Shown piece after piece: positions 63,491 through 64,000 of a stretch of 64,000 nt of DNA (positions are counted from its first letter, which is position 1; every line of letters begins with the position of its first letter). The notes under the pieces are model-generated. The model searched no databases. It had not been told where the DNA came from and worked only from the letters and a program-made list of their open reading frames with translations. Origin of the DNA: Siniperca chuatsi (taxonomy: Eukaryota; Chordata; Actinopteri; Centrarchiformes; Sinipercidae); contig NC_058057.1 in the NCBI RefSeq assembly GCF_020085105.1, forward strand, positions 28,017,042 to 28,081,041. Reading direction: 5' to 3'. The translations under genes and the position numbers were made by a program.

Positions 63491-64000
63491 CTAAAGGCTC
63501 ATTTATGCTCAGCGTTAGATACGGATACGGGTGGAGCCTTCTGTCCGTACTCTGCGTTCACGCCGTCCGTATTTGTGCGCGCCGGAAAGCTTACGGATAC
63601 GGACGAAGCGGAGCAGTACCACCGAAATCGTGGGGCGGCGTAGCCAATAGTTCAAGCCAGACATGACCATAGGACACGACGAAGAAATAAAAAAAAACAT
63701 GGAGGAACTTTTTGAGAAGAGGTTAGGAGAGTTTTAGGGAAAGGAATTCTCCATCCACATGTTGCGATGTATTTAATGGCCTCACAGACCACCACCGTCC
63801 ACAACGCTGCCTCCGTTTTTGCTTCTTTCTTAAGACGTACATTACGACCTCCTCTACCGTCGCCATGTTCGTTGTTGTCTGAAGCTCTTGCCTCTTAGTG
63901 GATGTATTGCTTAACATCCATGCCAAAGTAAAGGAGGCATGGAGGTATGCGGGCAGTGACGGTTACGTTGTTTGAAATGGACATATCTATTTTCGAAGAT
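63491..64000 (-). mobile_element. Harbinger-like MITE, copy 2 (partial)
   Basis: Starts ctaaaggctcatttatgctc and runs to the window end. Its minus-strand frame (63926-63723) stays open for 67 codons including MATVEEVVMYVLRKKQ and RWWSVRPLNTSQHVDGEF. It duplicated along with the unit rather than inserting twice. Confidence 0.55.

Larger units (their letters stand above)
61722..64000 (+). repeat. Tandem duplication unit, copy 2 (runs off window)
   Basis: Direct repeat of 59322-61721, cut by the window end at a point equal to about 61556 in copy 1. Differences are small: a longer poly-A (62580-62602), a longer GT tract, an extra ggcagctttttgagtc-like insert near 63245 (gacagctttttgagtctgg), and scattered substitutions. 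Confidence 0.95.

Overview
This is eukaryotic DNA from a ray-finned fish, most likely a percomorph teleost; I cannot name the species. The base composition is AT-rich, genes are split by GT-AG introns, and the window is full of teleost repeats: short TIR elements, L2/CR1-type LINE tails, tRNA-derived SINEs and CA/GT microsatellites. It also carries two recognisable gene types: fish-expanded NLR receptors (FISNA-NACHT-LRR-B30.2, usually named NLRC3-like or NLRP12-like) and allantoicase.

Region 1 (1-1199) is a short TIR element whose interior has expanded into a 32-bp minisatellite. Region 2 (about 3.2-26.8 kb) is an NLR cluster. Copy A (+, 11796-21608) keeps all 11 recognisable exons with matching splice phases and would encode about 1178 residues, but its large NACHT exon has two frameshifts (-1 and -2). 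Copy B (-, 3190-7857) lies head-to-head with A and is clearly dead: it has a Walker B frameshift, several internal deletions, a lost splice acceptor, a lost donor and a chimeric exon. Copy C (-, 25321-26801) is a set of shreds: a pyrin-domain exon, a piece from after the NACHT domain, and a B30.2 tail. A second B30.2 exon with stops lies behind A, separated from it by a LINE.

Region 3 (28790-37628) is a complete 11-exon allantoicase gene (allc, +, 399 codons) ending in SKL, a peroxisomal import signal. It is the one clearly intact protein gene here. It acts in uric-acid breakdown, turning allantoate into ureidoglycolate and urea.

Region 4 (about 38-59 kb) shows no protein gene I can support. 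It holds repeats, a striking 93-bp hairpin, and a few unique, codon-free stretches that may be conserved regulatory DNA. Region 5 (59322-64000) is a direct tandem duplication of a 2400-bp unit. Each unit carries a near-complete tRNA-Glu(UUC) sequence, other tRNA-like sequences with Pol III A/B boxes, a GT tract and an inserted Harbinger-like MITE. The second copy runs off the window.

Most short open frames in the window are chance frames or repeat fragments and were left out. All assignments are by eye from motifs and remembered family features; no database search was run.
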